The notes: generated by a model not told the origin, from the letters alone. A DNA stretch of 9,903 nt from Methanosarcinales archaeon (GCA_012329085.1 JAAXQB010000318.1:1-9903), one strand, 5' to 3'; positions 1-8,786 are shown, numbered from the stretch's first letter. A program made the numbers and translations.

Positions 1-2362
1 ATATATCTCCATCTACGTGTTCAGATATGGTTTTTTCTTTATTAAACGCACTCTGTTTTTTAAAATCTTCTACTTTCAATCCTATTCTTTTCATTTGACC
101 TTTTTTTATTTCAGCAATTATATTTATTACTTCAAGATTTGTGTTTATTTCTTTAATTGAATTTTGGATTAGATTTTGAGTTTTAAAATCAACAGTATAT
201 GTGCTTTTTGAATTTATATAATTCCATAATTTTCTAAATTCTTTTGAATTGAAATTGATTTTATTAATTTTATTTCTAATTTTATTTGAATCGTTTTCAT
301 TTTCTGGCATAGGAATTACATTTTCATAAAGCTCTCGCACGATTTCCGTTATTTCTGGCGCTTTATCTTTTAATTCTTCTCGCAATTTTATTTTTCCTAT
401 TTCTCTACCTTCATGATATGCAGAAGTTAAAATGCCATCTTCATCAATATATTTATTACCTATAAAATCATAGATTATTTTATTTGCAAGGGATTCTGAT
501 ATTTTTTCACCTGCAATAGATTTTTTCATTAAAAATTCTTTTGTTAATTTCGAAGGTCTATCCCTTATATTCTCGCTAAATTCATTTTGAAGTTTATGTG
601 CAAAATCTTCATAAGACTCATTTGCAATAATTGTTAATATATTTGCTTGCGTAAAATCTAAACCCTCATATTCGTCATCAACTCGCTCTCCTTGGGTATT
701 TACACAAAGCCGCAATCCTCTTCCAACTTCCTGCCTTGTTCTTACTTCTGCAGGATCTGTATTTCTTAAAATACAAATTTGAAATACATTTGGATTGTCC
801 CATCCTTCTCTTAATGCAGAATGTGAGAATATAAATCTAGTTTGTTGCTTTAAATCAAGTAGCAATTCTTTTCTTTTCATAATTAAATCATAAGCTGAAA
901 CATCATCGCATGATTTATTTTTTCCTCTTCCTTTTTCTTTGGGATTGATTAACTTTCCTTTTTTATCAATGGAAAAATATCCTTCATGTGTAGTTCTATG
1001 ATTTATAGATTCAAGATATTTTGCATAATTTATATCTTCTTTTTTATAAGATTCGATTAATTGTGTATATTCTTCCTCAAATATTTGTGCATATTTTCCA
1101 GATATTGCATTTCCTTCCTCATTATAATATCTATAATTTTTAACTTCATCAATAAAGAACAAGGATATTGTTTTAATGCCATTTTTATAATTATTTTTTT
1201 CTTTATTTAAATGGGATTTAATGGTCTCTCTTATTTGAATTCTTCTTTTATGTTCTTCATTGATATTTCCAACAACATTGCTAATGTAAAGAATAACACC
1301 ATTTGTAAAAGATACTTTTGTGTAAGTTATGTCAGATACTTTATATCCTTTATATTGTTGAAGCCCATTTGATAGTGAAAATAAATCATCTCCTTTATTT
1401 ATTCTTCTTAGTTTTTTAACTACATTATTTACTTGTTTAATTTCAAATTCAATTCTTGCTCTTGGATAGTGATTTTTGCTAATGTCGATTCCTTCGAGAT
1501 ATAAGTAACTGTGTGTTGCCGTTGTTCCTTTTATGTCAATGCCTTTAACATTAATTTGTTTTACTAATTTTTTATTGAATGCATCAATAGCATCAAGTCT
1601 ATAAACCATGTTGTAAATTTCTTTGTGTGTGGCAGAATATCTTAATGTAAATAAAGAATTGAAATCTTTCATTGCAAATTTAGTGCTTTTTCCTTCAACA
1701 GATTGCGGTTCATCAATAATTATTATGGGATTTACGCCTGCGATATAATCTATTAATCTAACGCCCCTTTCTGTTTTTTTATACATGTTGTTGGTTTCTT
1801 TTTTATTGAATGCATGATTGTTGATAATCATTACATTGATCCCATTATTAGTTGCAAAAGATTCTATTTGAGTTGGTTTAGAAGAGTCAAATATAAAATG
1901 CCTTGCTTTTTTACCATATAATGTAGCAAAATGATTTTCCATTATGTCAAAAGATTTAGCAACGCCTTCTCTTATTGCAATACTTGGAACTACTACAATA
2001 AATTTAGTCCATCCATATCTTATATTTAGTTCAAATATTGTGTTAATATAAACGAAAGTTTTTCCAGTTCCTGTTTCCATTTCAATTGTAAGATTTAGGC
2101 CATCTCCTTCAATTTTGGTTGATTGGTGGATATCGTGCTTTTTTTGTATGTTCTGTATATTTTCTAATAATACTTCATTGGATAGTGATATTTTACCATT
2201 TTTCCAAGCATAGATATTTGAATCAAATCCATAATTTGTTAATCCTCCTTTATTTTTGCCTAATATGTATTGAAAAGAATCGTTTTCTTGACCTGCAAAT
2301 ACATTGCAAATAGCATCTCGTCCATCGATTTGGAATTGTTGTTTTTTGAATTTAAGTTTCAT
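1..2362 (-). CDS. res: Type III restriction enzyme Res subunit (partial, N-terminal 787 residues)
   Basis: This is the ATP-dependent translocase/endonuclease subunit of a type III restriction-modification system, which acts with Mod to cleave DNA carrying unmethylated sites. The reading frame is open from the ATG at 2362 to the left edge of the window, 787 codons, with no internal stop. SF2 helicase motifs appear in order: Walker A METGTGKT (residues 95-102), DEPQ box (217-220) within IIIIDEPQS, SAT motif (243-245), motif V SALREGWDNPNV (515-526) and motif VI QEVGRGLRL (544-552). Res proteins are usually near 1000 residues, so the C-terminal endonuclease domain with its PD-ExK centre should lie just outside the window; its integrity cannot be judged here. 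The gene follows the helicase gene after 50 bases. No good Shine-Dalgarno sequence precedes the ATG, and an ATG 14 codons upstream hits a stop after three codons, so 2362 is the best start. Its Mod partner is 4.4 kb upstream rather than adjacent. Confidence 0.95.
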   Translation of the reverse strand, partial: MKLKFKKQQFQIDGRDAICNVFAGQENDSFQYILGKNKGGLTNYGFDSNIYAWKNGKISLSNEVLLENIQNIQKKHDIHQSTKIEGDGLNLTIEMETGTGKTFVYINTIFELNIRYGWTKFIVVVPSIAIREGVAKSFDIMENHFATLYGKKARHFIFDSSKPTQIESFATNNGINVMIINNHAFNKKETNNMYKKTERGVRLIDYIAGVNPIIIIDEPQSVEGKSTKFAMKDFNSLFTLRYSATHKEIYNMVYRLDAIDAFNKKLVKQINVKGIDIKGTTATHSYLYLEGIDISKNHYPRARIEFEIKQVNNVVKKLRRINKGDDLFSLSNGLQQYKGYKVSDITYTKVSFTNGVILYISNVVGNINEEHKRRIQIRETIKSHLNKEKNNYKNGIKTISLFFIDEVKNYRYYNEEGNAISGKYAQIFEEEYTQLIESYKKEDINYAKYLESINHRTTHEGYFSIDKKGKLINPKEKGRGKNKSCDDVSAYDLIMKRKELLLDLKQQTRFIFSHSALREGWDNPNVFQICILRNTDPAEVRTRQEVGRGLRLCVNTQGERVDDEYEGLDFTQANILTIIANESYEDFAHKLQNEFSENIRDRPSKLTKEFLMKKSIAGEKISESLANKIIYDFIGNKYIDEDGILTSAYHEGREIGKIKLREELKDKAPEITEIVRELYENVIPMPENENDSNKIRNKINKINFNSKEFRKLWNYINSKSTYTVDFKTQNLIQNSIKEINTNLEVINIIAEIKKGQMKRIGLKVEDFKKQSAFNKEKTISEHVDGDI

Positions 2363-2412
2363 TTTAGTGATTTTTTTGAATTTTTTTACCAATAATTCAT
2401 TTTTCGATAATA

Positions 2413-4254
2413 TTAAATATCAAAAACTTTTAAAAATTGAGATATTTCTCGATCTGCATCTCCCCAAGGCATTGACTTTTTCGCAGGCCATGTTACATAG
2501 AGAAAACGCTTAGCTCTTGTAAATGCAACATACACATTATTTTTTTCTTGCACCATTTCTATTCCTCCATTTTTAATTGAACGATAATCGGGAAATGTCC
2601 CTTCATCCATTCCCATCAAAAAAATAATATCGTATTCTTGACCTTTCATTGTATGGATTGTGCTAAATGCAATTCCTTTTTTTTGAATCGGTGTATGAGT
2701 TTTTCCAAGAGCCATTGAAGATTTAAATTGGCGTAAAGAAATCCGATTGGTTCTTTTATCATATTCATTCCAATGTTTTAATAATTCTTTAATATCGTCC
2801 AATATCATTTTTTTATTATCAAAATCTTTTATATAATCCGCTTCCTTTATTTTTTTTGAAAAATCATCAAGCAACAATCTAAAATTACTTCCATCCTTTT
2901 TAAAATCTAAAACCGTCTTAATTGCAATTTTATATTGTATATCTAAATCTAAACTATTTTCAAATTCTTTTAACTTATTAACTTTTATATTGGAAAATAG
3001 TTTAAGAAGTCTATGCCTATAAAGAGCATCTTTTGAATTTACTTTAATACGAAAAGCCATATCAAACACTTTCATTAATTCCGATTCAAACTTAATTGCA
3101 CCAATGGGTGGTTTATAAAAATATGGGATATTTTTTTTATCAAATAAATTAGATAAATGTTTAAATATATACTTATTTCTGCCAAGAACTGCAATTTTTT
3201 CATATGTGATGCTTCCTTCTATGTCTTTATGTGTGCCAAGTTTGATAAGTTCCTTAATTTTATTAGAAATCCATATAGCTTCACTTTCTTCATCATTCAT
3301 ACTATGAATTTCAAAAATACCATTGATTTTAGTATTTACAATATTGCATGAATTTGGAATAATTTTTCTAGCAGCCTTCAACACTTCTTTCGAAGATCTG
3401 TAATTTTCATTTAATTCAATACTCTTTGGTTTAAAATCTTCAACAAATTTTTTAGTCATATATTCAGGTGAAGATCCATTGAAAGCAAATATCGATTGGT
3501 TTGGATCTCCAACCATCATAACATTTTGATGCTTATCCATTGTTATTGAGCATAATAATCTATATTGAGCATAGTTTAAATCTTGTGCTTCATCAATACA
3601 AATATATTCATATGCTCTTCGATATAAAGCAACAATTGCAGGATTTTCCATAAAAAGATTATAAGTCAATAATATAAGATCGTCGAAGTCAATGGCATTT
3701 TGTGAATATAAGATATCTTGATATGTTCTATAAAGTAAAATAAGATTTTCATCATCACATTCTTGTAAAAGTTCATTTTCAGATAAAAGTTTTTGTTTCA
3801 CCTCTGAAATAAAACTTAAAGCACTATAACGAAAATCTCTTTGCTGTTTAGAACTCTTTTTAATATAATAAGAATAAAAAGATGGGGTTTTTTCTATTGC
3901 TTGCCCAATGAGCTCCAACCTATCAGATTCATTTTCAAAAATATGAGGAATATTAGCAAATCCAATTGCATGCCCATGATTTTCCAATACTTTTTGGCAA
4001 AATGCATGAAATGTGCCAATAAATAATTGTTTTTCAACATTATTAAAATTTCCAAATCGTTCTTTCATTTCATTGGCAGCTTTATTAGTGAATGTTATGG
4101 CAAGTATCTTTCGTTTAGTTTTATCTTTAAGCACTTTTATTCTTTCAATAAGAACTCTTGTTTTTCCACTTCCAGCACTTGCTTTTACAAGAATTGCACC
4201 TTTATCAAAAGAAACAATATCTTGCTGTTTAGACGATAATTTTATTTCACTCAT
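2413..4254 (-). CDS. gajB: UvrD/PcrA/Rep-like superfamily 1A helicase, Gabija GajB-like
   Basis: This is a 613-residue SF1A DNA helicase with all the expected motifs. Numbered from the ATG at 4254 they are: Q motif SSKQQDIVSF (about 7-16), Walker A ASAGSGKT (25-32), Ia AITFTNKAANEMKER (52-66), Ib GTFHAF (80-85), DEAQD box (221-225), motif III VGDPNQSIFAFNG (248-260), motif IV NENYRSS (282-288), motif V TIHTMKGQEYD (532-542) and motif VI VYVAFTRAKR (574-583). It looks catalytically intact. An ATG at 4263 would add three residues, but 4254 is preferred: AGAAGGA lies nine bases ahead of it and directly abuts 4263. The start overlaps the end of the OLD nuclease gene as ATGAGTGA, indicating translational coupling. 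A UvrD-like helicase next to an OLD nuclease is the Gabija / class 2 OLD arrangement, in which the helicase partners the nuclease in anti-phage defence. It is longer than the founding GajB (about 490 residues as I recall), so a non-Gabija class 2 OLD partner is possible. It ends with TAA. Confidence 0.9.
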   Translation of the reverse strand: MSEIKLSSKQQDIVSFDKGAILVKASAGSGKTRVLIERIKVLKDKTKRKILAITFTNKAANEMKERFGNFNNVEKQLFIGTFHAFCQKVLENHGHAIGFANIPHIFENESDRLELIGQAIEKTPSFYSYYIKKSSKQQRDFRYSALSFISEVKQKLLSENELLQECDDENLILLYRTYQDILYSQNAIDFDDLILLTYNLFMENPAIVALYRRAYEYICIDEAQDLNYAQYRLLCSITMDKHQNVMMVGDPNQSIFAFNGSSPEYMTKKFVEDFKPKSIELNENYRSSKEVLKAARKIIPNSCNIVNTKINGIFEIHSMNDEESEAIWISNKIKELIKLGTHKDIEGSITYEKIAVLGRNKYIFKHLSNLFDKKNIPYFYKPPIGAIKFESELMKVFDMAFRIKVNSKDALYRHRLLKLFSNIKVNKLKEFENSLDLDIQYKIAIKTVLDFKKDGSNFRLLLDDFSKKIKEADYIKDFDNKKMILDDIKELLKHWNEYDKRTNRISLRQFKSSMALGKTHTPIQKKGIAFSTIHTMKGQEYDIIFLMGMDEGTFPDYRSIKNGGIEMVQEKNNVYVAFTRAKRFLYVTWPAKKSMPWGDADREISQFLKVFDI

Positions 4255-4263
4255 TTGTATCAT

Positions 4264-4270
4264 TCCTTCT
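4264..4270 (-). promoter_or_regulatory. Shine-Dalgarno sequence deciding the helicase start
   Basis: On the minus strand AGAAGGA occupies these positions, nine bases before the ATG at 4254 and immediately against the ATG at 4263. The spacing supports 4254 as the true start. The site lies inside the last codons of the OLD nuclease gene, as expected for coupled translation through the ATGAGTGA overlap. Confidence 0.65.
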
Positions 4271-5863
4271 TAAAGTGGTTTCTATTTTTTCAAATAAATC
4301 AATTATTTTTGCCGGTAACTTTTTTTGACTTTCAATTATAGTTTCTGCAAGTATTGGTGCAAATTTTGTTTTATTGCCTTTAATTTTTTCTAAAATTCGT
4401 TGATTGTCATAATTAGCAATTTCTTTTTGCTTTGCTTGTTCATGGTTTGTATTGCTACATTTTGGAATTTCTACCTTTATGATGGCTTTTTTCATTTCTT
4501 CAATAAATCTATCATTAAATAACTCTTTTTCAAAATCATTTCCTTCAGTTAAAAAAATGATTACTTCATCTTCTTTTTTACTATAACCACTATCTTTAAA
4601 CTGCTTTATAACGCTATTTTTCGTATCTTTTTCCGCATCACTAAAAATAAACAATGGAATTTTTAGATTCTCTGCAACTCGTAAAAAAGGAAGATACGTG
4701 CCATGACCACCAACTCCAACAAAATTTATGCCAAGTTCTATAGGATTTCTATTGAAATGTTCTTTCGCAAAAATTGGCAATGCTTGCTCTTCTGTTTCTC
4801 CTTCAGAGAGAACAATCACTTTTGAAAAGAAGAGCTCTCCCCGCGTGTTAATTACCTGCCTTTCAATTTTTCTAATTTCTTCATCATTTAATTCCTTCGT
4901 ATTAATTGCACCACAACCAACGGAATTATCATTTTTATAAAAATTTCTAAGTTGGTATAATTCACAAGATGCAACAATATAAGGTGAATGTGTTGATATG
5001 ATTTTTTGTCCTTCAATACTATTGATTTGGCTATAAAGTTTTTTTTGTGCATTTGGGTGTAAATGTGATTCAGGTTCTTCTATTGCTAATATGGGAAAAA
5101 ATGAGGCAGATTTAGATTCAGCATTTTCATTCAATAAATTAATAAATGCTTTTAAAGTAAGCAAGGATGACCAACTGCGAGTGCCCATGCCATGATACTC
5201 CATTGGAAAACTGTCTCCTTGATCACCGTAGTTGATTGATAGACCTTTGCTAAAATCTCTCACTTTTTTAGTAAAAAGTGCAAGTTCTACGCCCTCTCCT
5301 TTTGAGGAATCCATTGTAGAATTTAATTCATTTAGCGTAGATATAAGCTTTGAAAGAATGGGACTGCCTTCAACGGCTTGCTTATTTAACTCTTCTATTT
5401 GCTGTTCAATTATTTTAATATCTTCATTAGTATATTTAATTTTTGAAATTATTTTTCCAAGATGTGAATTTTTTAATTTTATATCTTCAAGTATATCTCT
5501 TTGTGCATTTATATAAAAAAATGGCATCTCGTCATAATTAAAAAATACATCATCACCATCATTTTCAATTTCATACCAATGTTCCTGATTTTCATTTTTA
5601 AAATCTGGCCAATTATTCAAAATATATCGTTTTGATTTGTATGTAGCTTTTGTTTCATCATAAGTTATAATTGTGCGAAGAGGAACTATTGCTTTATCTT
5701 CATAATTGATTCGAATTTTATTTTCAGTAAAGAGTGATTCCCAACTTTCACTAAATTTATCATGTATTTCACCATTTTTATATATTGGTTTTATACAAAT
5801 ATCAACAATAATTTTATTTAAACTGTGATTATTTGATATATATAAATCATCGTTGGTTATAAA

Positions 5864-5866
5864 TTA
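5864..5866 (-). other. In-frame TAA stop at codon 52 of the OLD nuclease gene
   Basis: The codon string reads LGN-S-stop-FITNDDLY with no change of frame. Walker A lies upstream and everything else downstream. A one-base change from AAA (Lys) or CAA (Gln) would create it. No ATG occurs in frame after the stop until about residue 165, so reinitiation would not restore an ATPase. Confidence 0.9.
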
Positions 5867-6019
5867 ACTATTTCCCAAAGCAATTTGTATGGCTTTTAGG
5901 AATGATGTTTTTCCAGAATTGTTCATTCCTATTAAAACTGTAACTTGTTCAAGATCGACTTCGATATTTTCCAATCCACGAAAACCTTTAATTCTAACTG
6001 TTTTTATTAAAATACTCAT

Positions 6020-6168
6020 ATAATTTACCTATTTTTTATAGTATATGCATTATAACTTTTTGCTTCACATTAATCATATCTTATACTTAATCATATATCT
6101 AACTGATGTGCATAAATATTTGCACCATAGAACCATATCTTTTTTTTTCTCATTCAAATCTACATGCA
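6020..6168 (-). promoter_or_regulatory. 149-base non-coding gap before the OLD nuclease gene, with a possible internal promoter
   Basis: This is the longest gap in the transcription unit. No frame continues DinD-like homology into it. On the minus strand it holds TATAAT (6049-6054), TATACT (6040-6045) and CTATAAAAAATA (about 6031-6042), followed by AGGT (6027-6030) seven bases before the ATG at 6019. TATACT could serve as a bacterial -10 element with a short leader, but I see no convincing -35 at 17 bases. Read as an archaeal TATA box, the A/T element lies too close to the start unless the message is leaderless. In sequence this AT-rich such matches are expected by chance. Confidence 0.25.
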
Positions 6169-6810
6169 TTAATTTAATATCATTAATTTCTGTATTATAC
6201 GAAATTGCCATTTATCATCATAAATTTTATTAAATATAAGTCTATTATCAGACATTTGCAATTTCCTTTTCATATGTTTAGTATTATATCCACCAAATAA
6301 AGCATTATCACCTCTACTTCTAATTCTTGCAAATCCTTTATTATCAACACCTTTTTCATAGATTAATTTAGAAAGTTCTGTTTCGGATTTTGTTAATTTT
6401 TCTCTTGCACCAAATCGTTCTTTAAGTTTAATTCTTTCTTTGATTAATTCTTGTTTTCTTGTTTGAATTGCAAAATAATTTTGTGCAAATGCAATTTCTT
6501 GTTTTCTTGAGTCTCCATTTTGAGCAATAAGATAACAAGCATATCGCGTAAGCATATATTCTTCAATATATTTAGTTGCACCTTTTGGCATATTTATCGT
6601 TTTCCTAACCTCAGGAAAATGATCATTTATATCTTGCCTTATATTTTTACATGCGTCTTTTGCTTTTTCAATTACTTTTGTAAAATTCTCCCATTTTGAA
6701 TATCCTAATAATTTCTGTAAATCTCTGGCAAACCAAAACTCCATTCCATCTTCTTCATAAGCATATTCTTCAAAATTTTTAGTAAGTTTTGATATTATTT
6801 GGATATTCAT
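6169..6810 (-). CDS. DinD/BRO-N-type protein with truncated, altered C-terminus
   Basis: This 213-residue protein resembles the DNA damage-inducible protein D family over its first roughly 190 residues. It has the BRO-like N-terminal block FWFARDLQKLLGYSKW (25-40), the conserved LTRYACYLIAQNGD (87-100), AFAQNYFAIQTRKQE (107-121) and the GFARIRSRGDNALFGGYNT region (159-177). DinD of E. coli is associated with the SOS response and modulates RecA filaments; whether this homologue does so is unknown. Family members normally run about 275-285 residues. Here the sequence departs after about residue 190 into a 24-residue tail (IFNKIYDDKWQFRIIQKLM and so on) that does not look like the family, so roughly 80 residues appear lost. 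Neither other frame of the following 149 bases restores the tail. The start is firm: AAGGTGAT sits six bases upstream, inside the last codons of mod, and only two bases separate the mod stop from this ATG. It is therefore cotranscribed with mod. It ends with TAA. Confidence 0.85.
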   Translation of the reverse strand: MNIQIISKLTKNFEEYAYEEDGMEFWFARDLQKLLGYSKWENFTKVIEKAKDACKNIRQDINDHFPEVRKTINMPKGATKYIEEYMLTRYACYLIAQNGDSRKQEIAFAQNYFAIQTRKQELIKERIKLKERFGAREKLTKSETELSKLIYEKGVDNKGFARIRSRGDNALFGGYNTKHMKRKLQMSDNRLIFNKIYDDKWQFRIIQKLMILN

Positions 6811-6812
6811 GT

Positions 6813-8783
6813 CTAAATCACCTTTACAATTGTATTTGATAATTTATTTTTTAGATATTCATCACAATTAACTTTTGTTGCATCGTCTTTAAATGAAGAA
6901 TCTTTAAATACAATTCTTAAAGGATTAAGTTCTGCAATTTGTTTTATGGTTTCTAAATCAATTTCATCTTCAAAACATGCTATAAGAAAATCATCATTTA
7001 CTATGTAAATTGTTTTTTCGTTTATTTTTTTTTCTTGGACTTTTGCTGAAATTGGAATTGCTAAATCTAATAATACTTGATAGAGTAAATCTTTGTCAGT
7101 TCTATCTTCTTTTATGTTGTCTTTTAAATTTATTAAAGTTCGTTGGTCAATTTCATTAGGATTGTAATAAACATTTTTCATGTTTGATGAATCTAATTTG
7201 AATACTTTGAAACCGAAATCTAATTTATTTAGGTCTATTGTTTTTCCATCTAATTTGGTTTGTTTAGATTTTTCAATAGCATATTCAGAACGAATGTGCG
7301 TTAAATCATCTTTTATTTTTTTGGCGGCTCTTCTAATTCGTTCTTTTCCAATTTCACAGATATTTTTGTATCCTGCTTTGTAAGCTTCTGAATCTTTGTC
7401 TGTTTTTTCTGGAAGTTGAACCATTATGAATTTTCGGTTGCCGTTGTCTTCGGCGTTTAATTGCATAACGGCATGTGCAGTTGTGGCACTGCCTGAGAAG
7501 AAGTCGAGGATTATATCTGATTTTGTTGTAACTATATTTAAAAATTGTTTTATCAAAACTGTTGGTTTAGGATAATCAAAATATTTCTTTTTTTCAAATA
7601 AATCATAAGTTTCTTTTGTTGCAAGTTCATTATTATATCCATTAATTAATAAATTTTTATAAGGATTAGCCCTTTCAATTTTATTATTTTGATTATCAAC
7701 ATATTGATACTGTTTAAAATATACTTGCCATCCTTTGTTAGATTTTTTAAACTTTATAAAATTATTTTTAATGCCCCAATCCAATTTAGATTTAGACCAT
7801 CTCCAACACCAATTATTTTGTTCTTTTACACTTCCGGGATAGATGTTAGTTCCATCGGGGGATTTTATTGGATAATCTAATGATTTAGAATAAGTAATGC
7901 TCCCCCTATCTAATTTATTAAGTTTATATTTCCCTCGTTCAGATTCAAAATCATCACTAAAAGGATATGAATTTAAATTATTTACAACTTCTTTATTTAA
8001 AATAACATCATCTATGGACTTGCCATAACATAATATGTAGTCAGTTTCAATACTTATTCGTTTAGCATCCAATCTTGCAGACACTCCTGTTTTTCTAATA
8101 AAATTGGCAATAAATGCATTTTCACCAAATACTTCATCACATATTTTTTTTAAATTGTATAATTCATTATCATCAATAGAAATAAAAATAACACCATCAT
8201 CTCTCAATAGTTGTTTAGACAACGCCAATCTCTCATAAATCATAGATAACCAATCACTATGAAATCGCCCATTTGATTCTGTATTTTGAATTAATTTATT
8301 TTCATTATTATCTGATATACCATATTTTTTAATATATTCTTCTTTTGAAATTTTAAAATTATCTTTATAAATAAAGTCTTTACCCGTATTATAAGGCGGA
8401 TCAATATAAATCATCTTAATCTTATTCAAATATGACTCTTGTAAAATTTTCAATATTTCAAAATTGTCTCCTTCTAAATATAAATTTTCTGTATTTTCAA
8501 AATCAACACTATCTTCTATAATAGGTCTTAAAGTTTTATTAGTCGGTTCTATTATCTTTTGTTTTGATTTTTGTTTTCCAGCCCAAGTAAGTTCATAAAC
8601 TTCTTCATCGTTGTCCGCAATATCTCCAATTAAATCTTTTAATTTATCAACATCAATTGTTTTGATAAGTTTGCCATTTCGATTAATTTCTGTTATGAGT
8701 TCAGGAAATTCAGCACATATATTTTTAATTATTTCGAGATTTTTCCCACTTAGTTTTTTTGTTTTTAACTTCAATTTTTTCAT
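6813..8783 (-). CDS. mod: Type III DNA N6-adenine methyltransferase Mod (copy 1, complete)
   Basis: This 656-residue protein is the methylation and sequence-recognition subunit of a type III restriction-modification system; it transfers a methyl group from S-adenosylmethionine to adenine in an asymmetric site and also directs Res. It begins with a helical region and the Mod-type YELTWAGKQKS (63-73). The catalytic motif IV is IDPPYNTGKDF (127-137), and the SAM-binding motif LDFFSGSATTAHAV (426-439) comes after it, which is the beta-class order. The target recognition domain should lie between, roughly residues 230-400, starting near FIRKTGVSARLDAK. The C-terminal about 180 residues are typical of Mod. 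The frame is complete from ATG to TAG with no lesion. GGGGTGA is three bases before the ATG. The preceding nuclease-like gene ends 47 bases upstream; the DinD-like gene starts two bases after the stop. The last 44 codons are repeated almost exactly at the right edge of the window. The methylated sequence cannot be predicted. Confidence 0.95.
   Translation of the reverse strand: MKKLKLKTKKLSGKNLEIIKNICAEFPELITEINRNGKLIKTIDVDKLKDLIGDIADNDEEVYELTWAGKQKSKQKIIEPTNKTLRPIIEDSVDFENTENLYLEGDNFEILKILQESYLNKIKMIYIDPPYNTGKDFIYKDNFKISKEEYIKKYGISDNNENKLIQNTESNGRFHSDWLSMIYERLALSKQLLRDDGVIFISIDDNELYNLKKICDEVFGENAFIANFIRKTGVSARLDAKRISIETDYILCYGKSIDDVILNKEVVNNLNSYPFSDDFESERGKYKLNKLDRGSITYSKSLDYPIKSPDGTNIYPGSVKEQNNWCWRWSKSKLDWGIKNNFIKFKKSNKGWQVYFKQYQYVDNQNNKIERANPYKNLLINGYNNELATKETYDLFEKKKYFDYPKPTVLIKQFLNIVTTKSDIILDFFSGSATTAHAVMQLNAEDNGNRKFIMVQLPEKTDKDSEAYKAGYKNICEIGKERIRRAAKKIKDDLTHIRSEYAIEKSKQTKLDGKTIDLNKLDFGFKVFKLDSSNMKNVYYNPNEIDQRTLINLKDNIKEDRTDKDLLYQVLLDLAIPISAKVQEKKINEKTIYIVNDDFLIACFEDEIDLETIKQIAELNPLRIVFKDSSFKDDATKVNCDEYLKNKLSNTIVKVI
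6814..6948 (-). repeat. Left copy of the mod 3'-end direct repeat
   Basis: These 135 bases match 9769-9903 with two mismatches (at 6824 and 6830) and the same orientation, offset 2955 bases. The match begins exactly in the stop codon of each gene (TAG here, TAA in the other) and runs to the window edge, so its true length is unknown. Confidence 0.95.
6817..6824 (-). promoter_or_regulatory. Shine-Dalgarno sequence of the DinD-like gene inside the end of mod
   Basis: AAGGTGAT on the minus strand is six bases before the ATG at 6810 and doubles as codons for the Lys-Val-Ile end of Mod. It matches the 16S rRNA 3' end well in the GGTGAT style, common in archaea but also found in bacteria. Confidence 0.75.
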
Positions 8784-8786
8784 TTT

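Larger units (their letters stand above)
4247..6019 (-). pseudogene. gajA: OLD-family ATPase/TOPRIM nuclease, Gabija GajA-like, interrupted by one in-frame stop
   Basis: The full frame from the ATG at 6019 to the TGA at 4247 is 590 codons, the usual GajA/OLD length, with a single TAA at codon 52. The N-terminus is an ABC-type ATPase start: IKGFRGLENIEVDLEQVTVL leading to Walker A GMNNSGKTS (31-39). After the stop the same frame continues as FITNDDLYIS, the expected family sequence. Then come a helical, coiled-coil-prone segment (about 199-238), a signature-like GMGTRSW (277-283), Walker B ILAIEEPESHLHP (about 310-322), H-loop STHSPY (342-347), and a TOPRIM domain with VLSEGETEE (403-411) and SDAEKD (460-465). 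OLD nucleases cut DNA with a metal-dependent TOPRIM centre controlled by the ATPase; in Gabija the partner is GajB, encoded directly downstream with an 8-base overlap. The TTG at 5620 gives a 457-residue open frame but lies inside the domain and is not a credible start. The gene is either truncated by a nonsense mutation, rescued by read-through, or hit by a sequencing error. An AGGT Shine-Dalgarno core lies seven bases before 6019. Confidence 0.88.

Noticed and set aside
2119..2513. Two short overlapping plus-strand open frames.
   Set aside because: They lie opposite res and the helicase, have low-complexity hydrophobic translations rich in Phe, Ile and Leu, and are explained as antisense shadows.
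4013..4273. Plus-strand open frames opposite the helicase N-terminus.
   Set aside because: They are the complement of the conserved helicase motifs I, Ia and Ib.
5618..5620. TTG as a start for a 457-residue OLD nuclease.
   Set aside because: The frame continues upstream with clear OLD/ATPase sequence back to the TAA at 5864 and beyond it to the ATG at 6019; there is no ribosome binding site at the TTG.
6045..6233. Plus-strand open frame of 62 codons across the dinD/OLD gap.
   Set aside because: It has low-complexity composition, no ribosome binding site, partly overlaps the DinD-like gene, and shows no recognisable family.
7025..7033. Run of nine A (coding strand) in mod as a phase-variation tract.
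   Set aside because: Runs of eight or nine A/T occur elsewhere in this AT-rich window, and this one is near the C-terminus; nothing singles it out as a switch.
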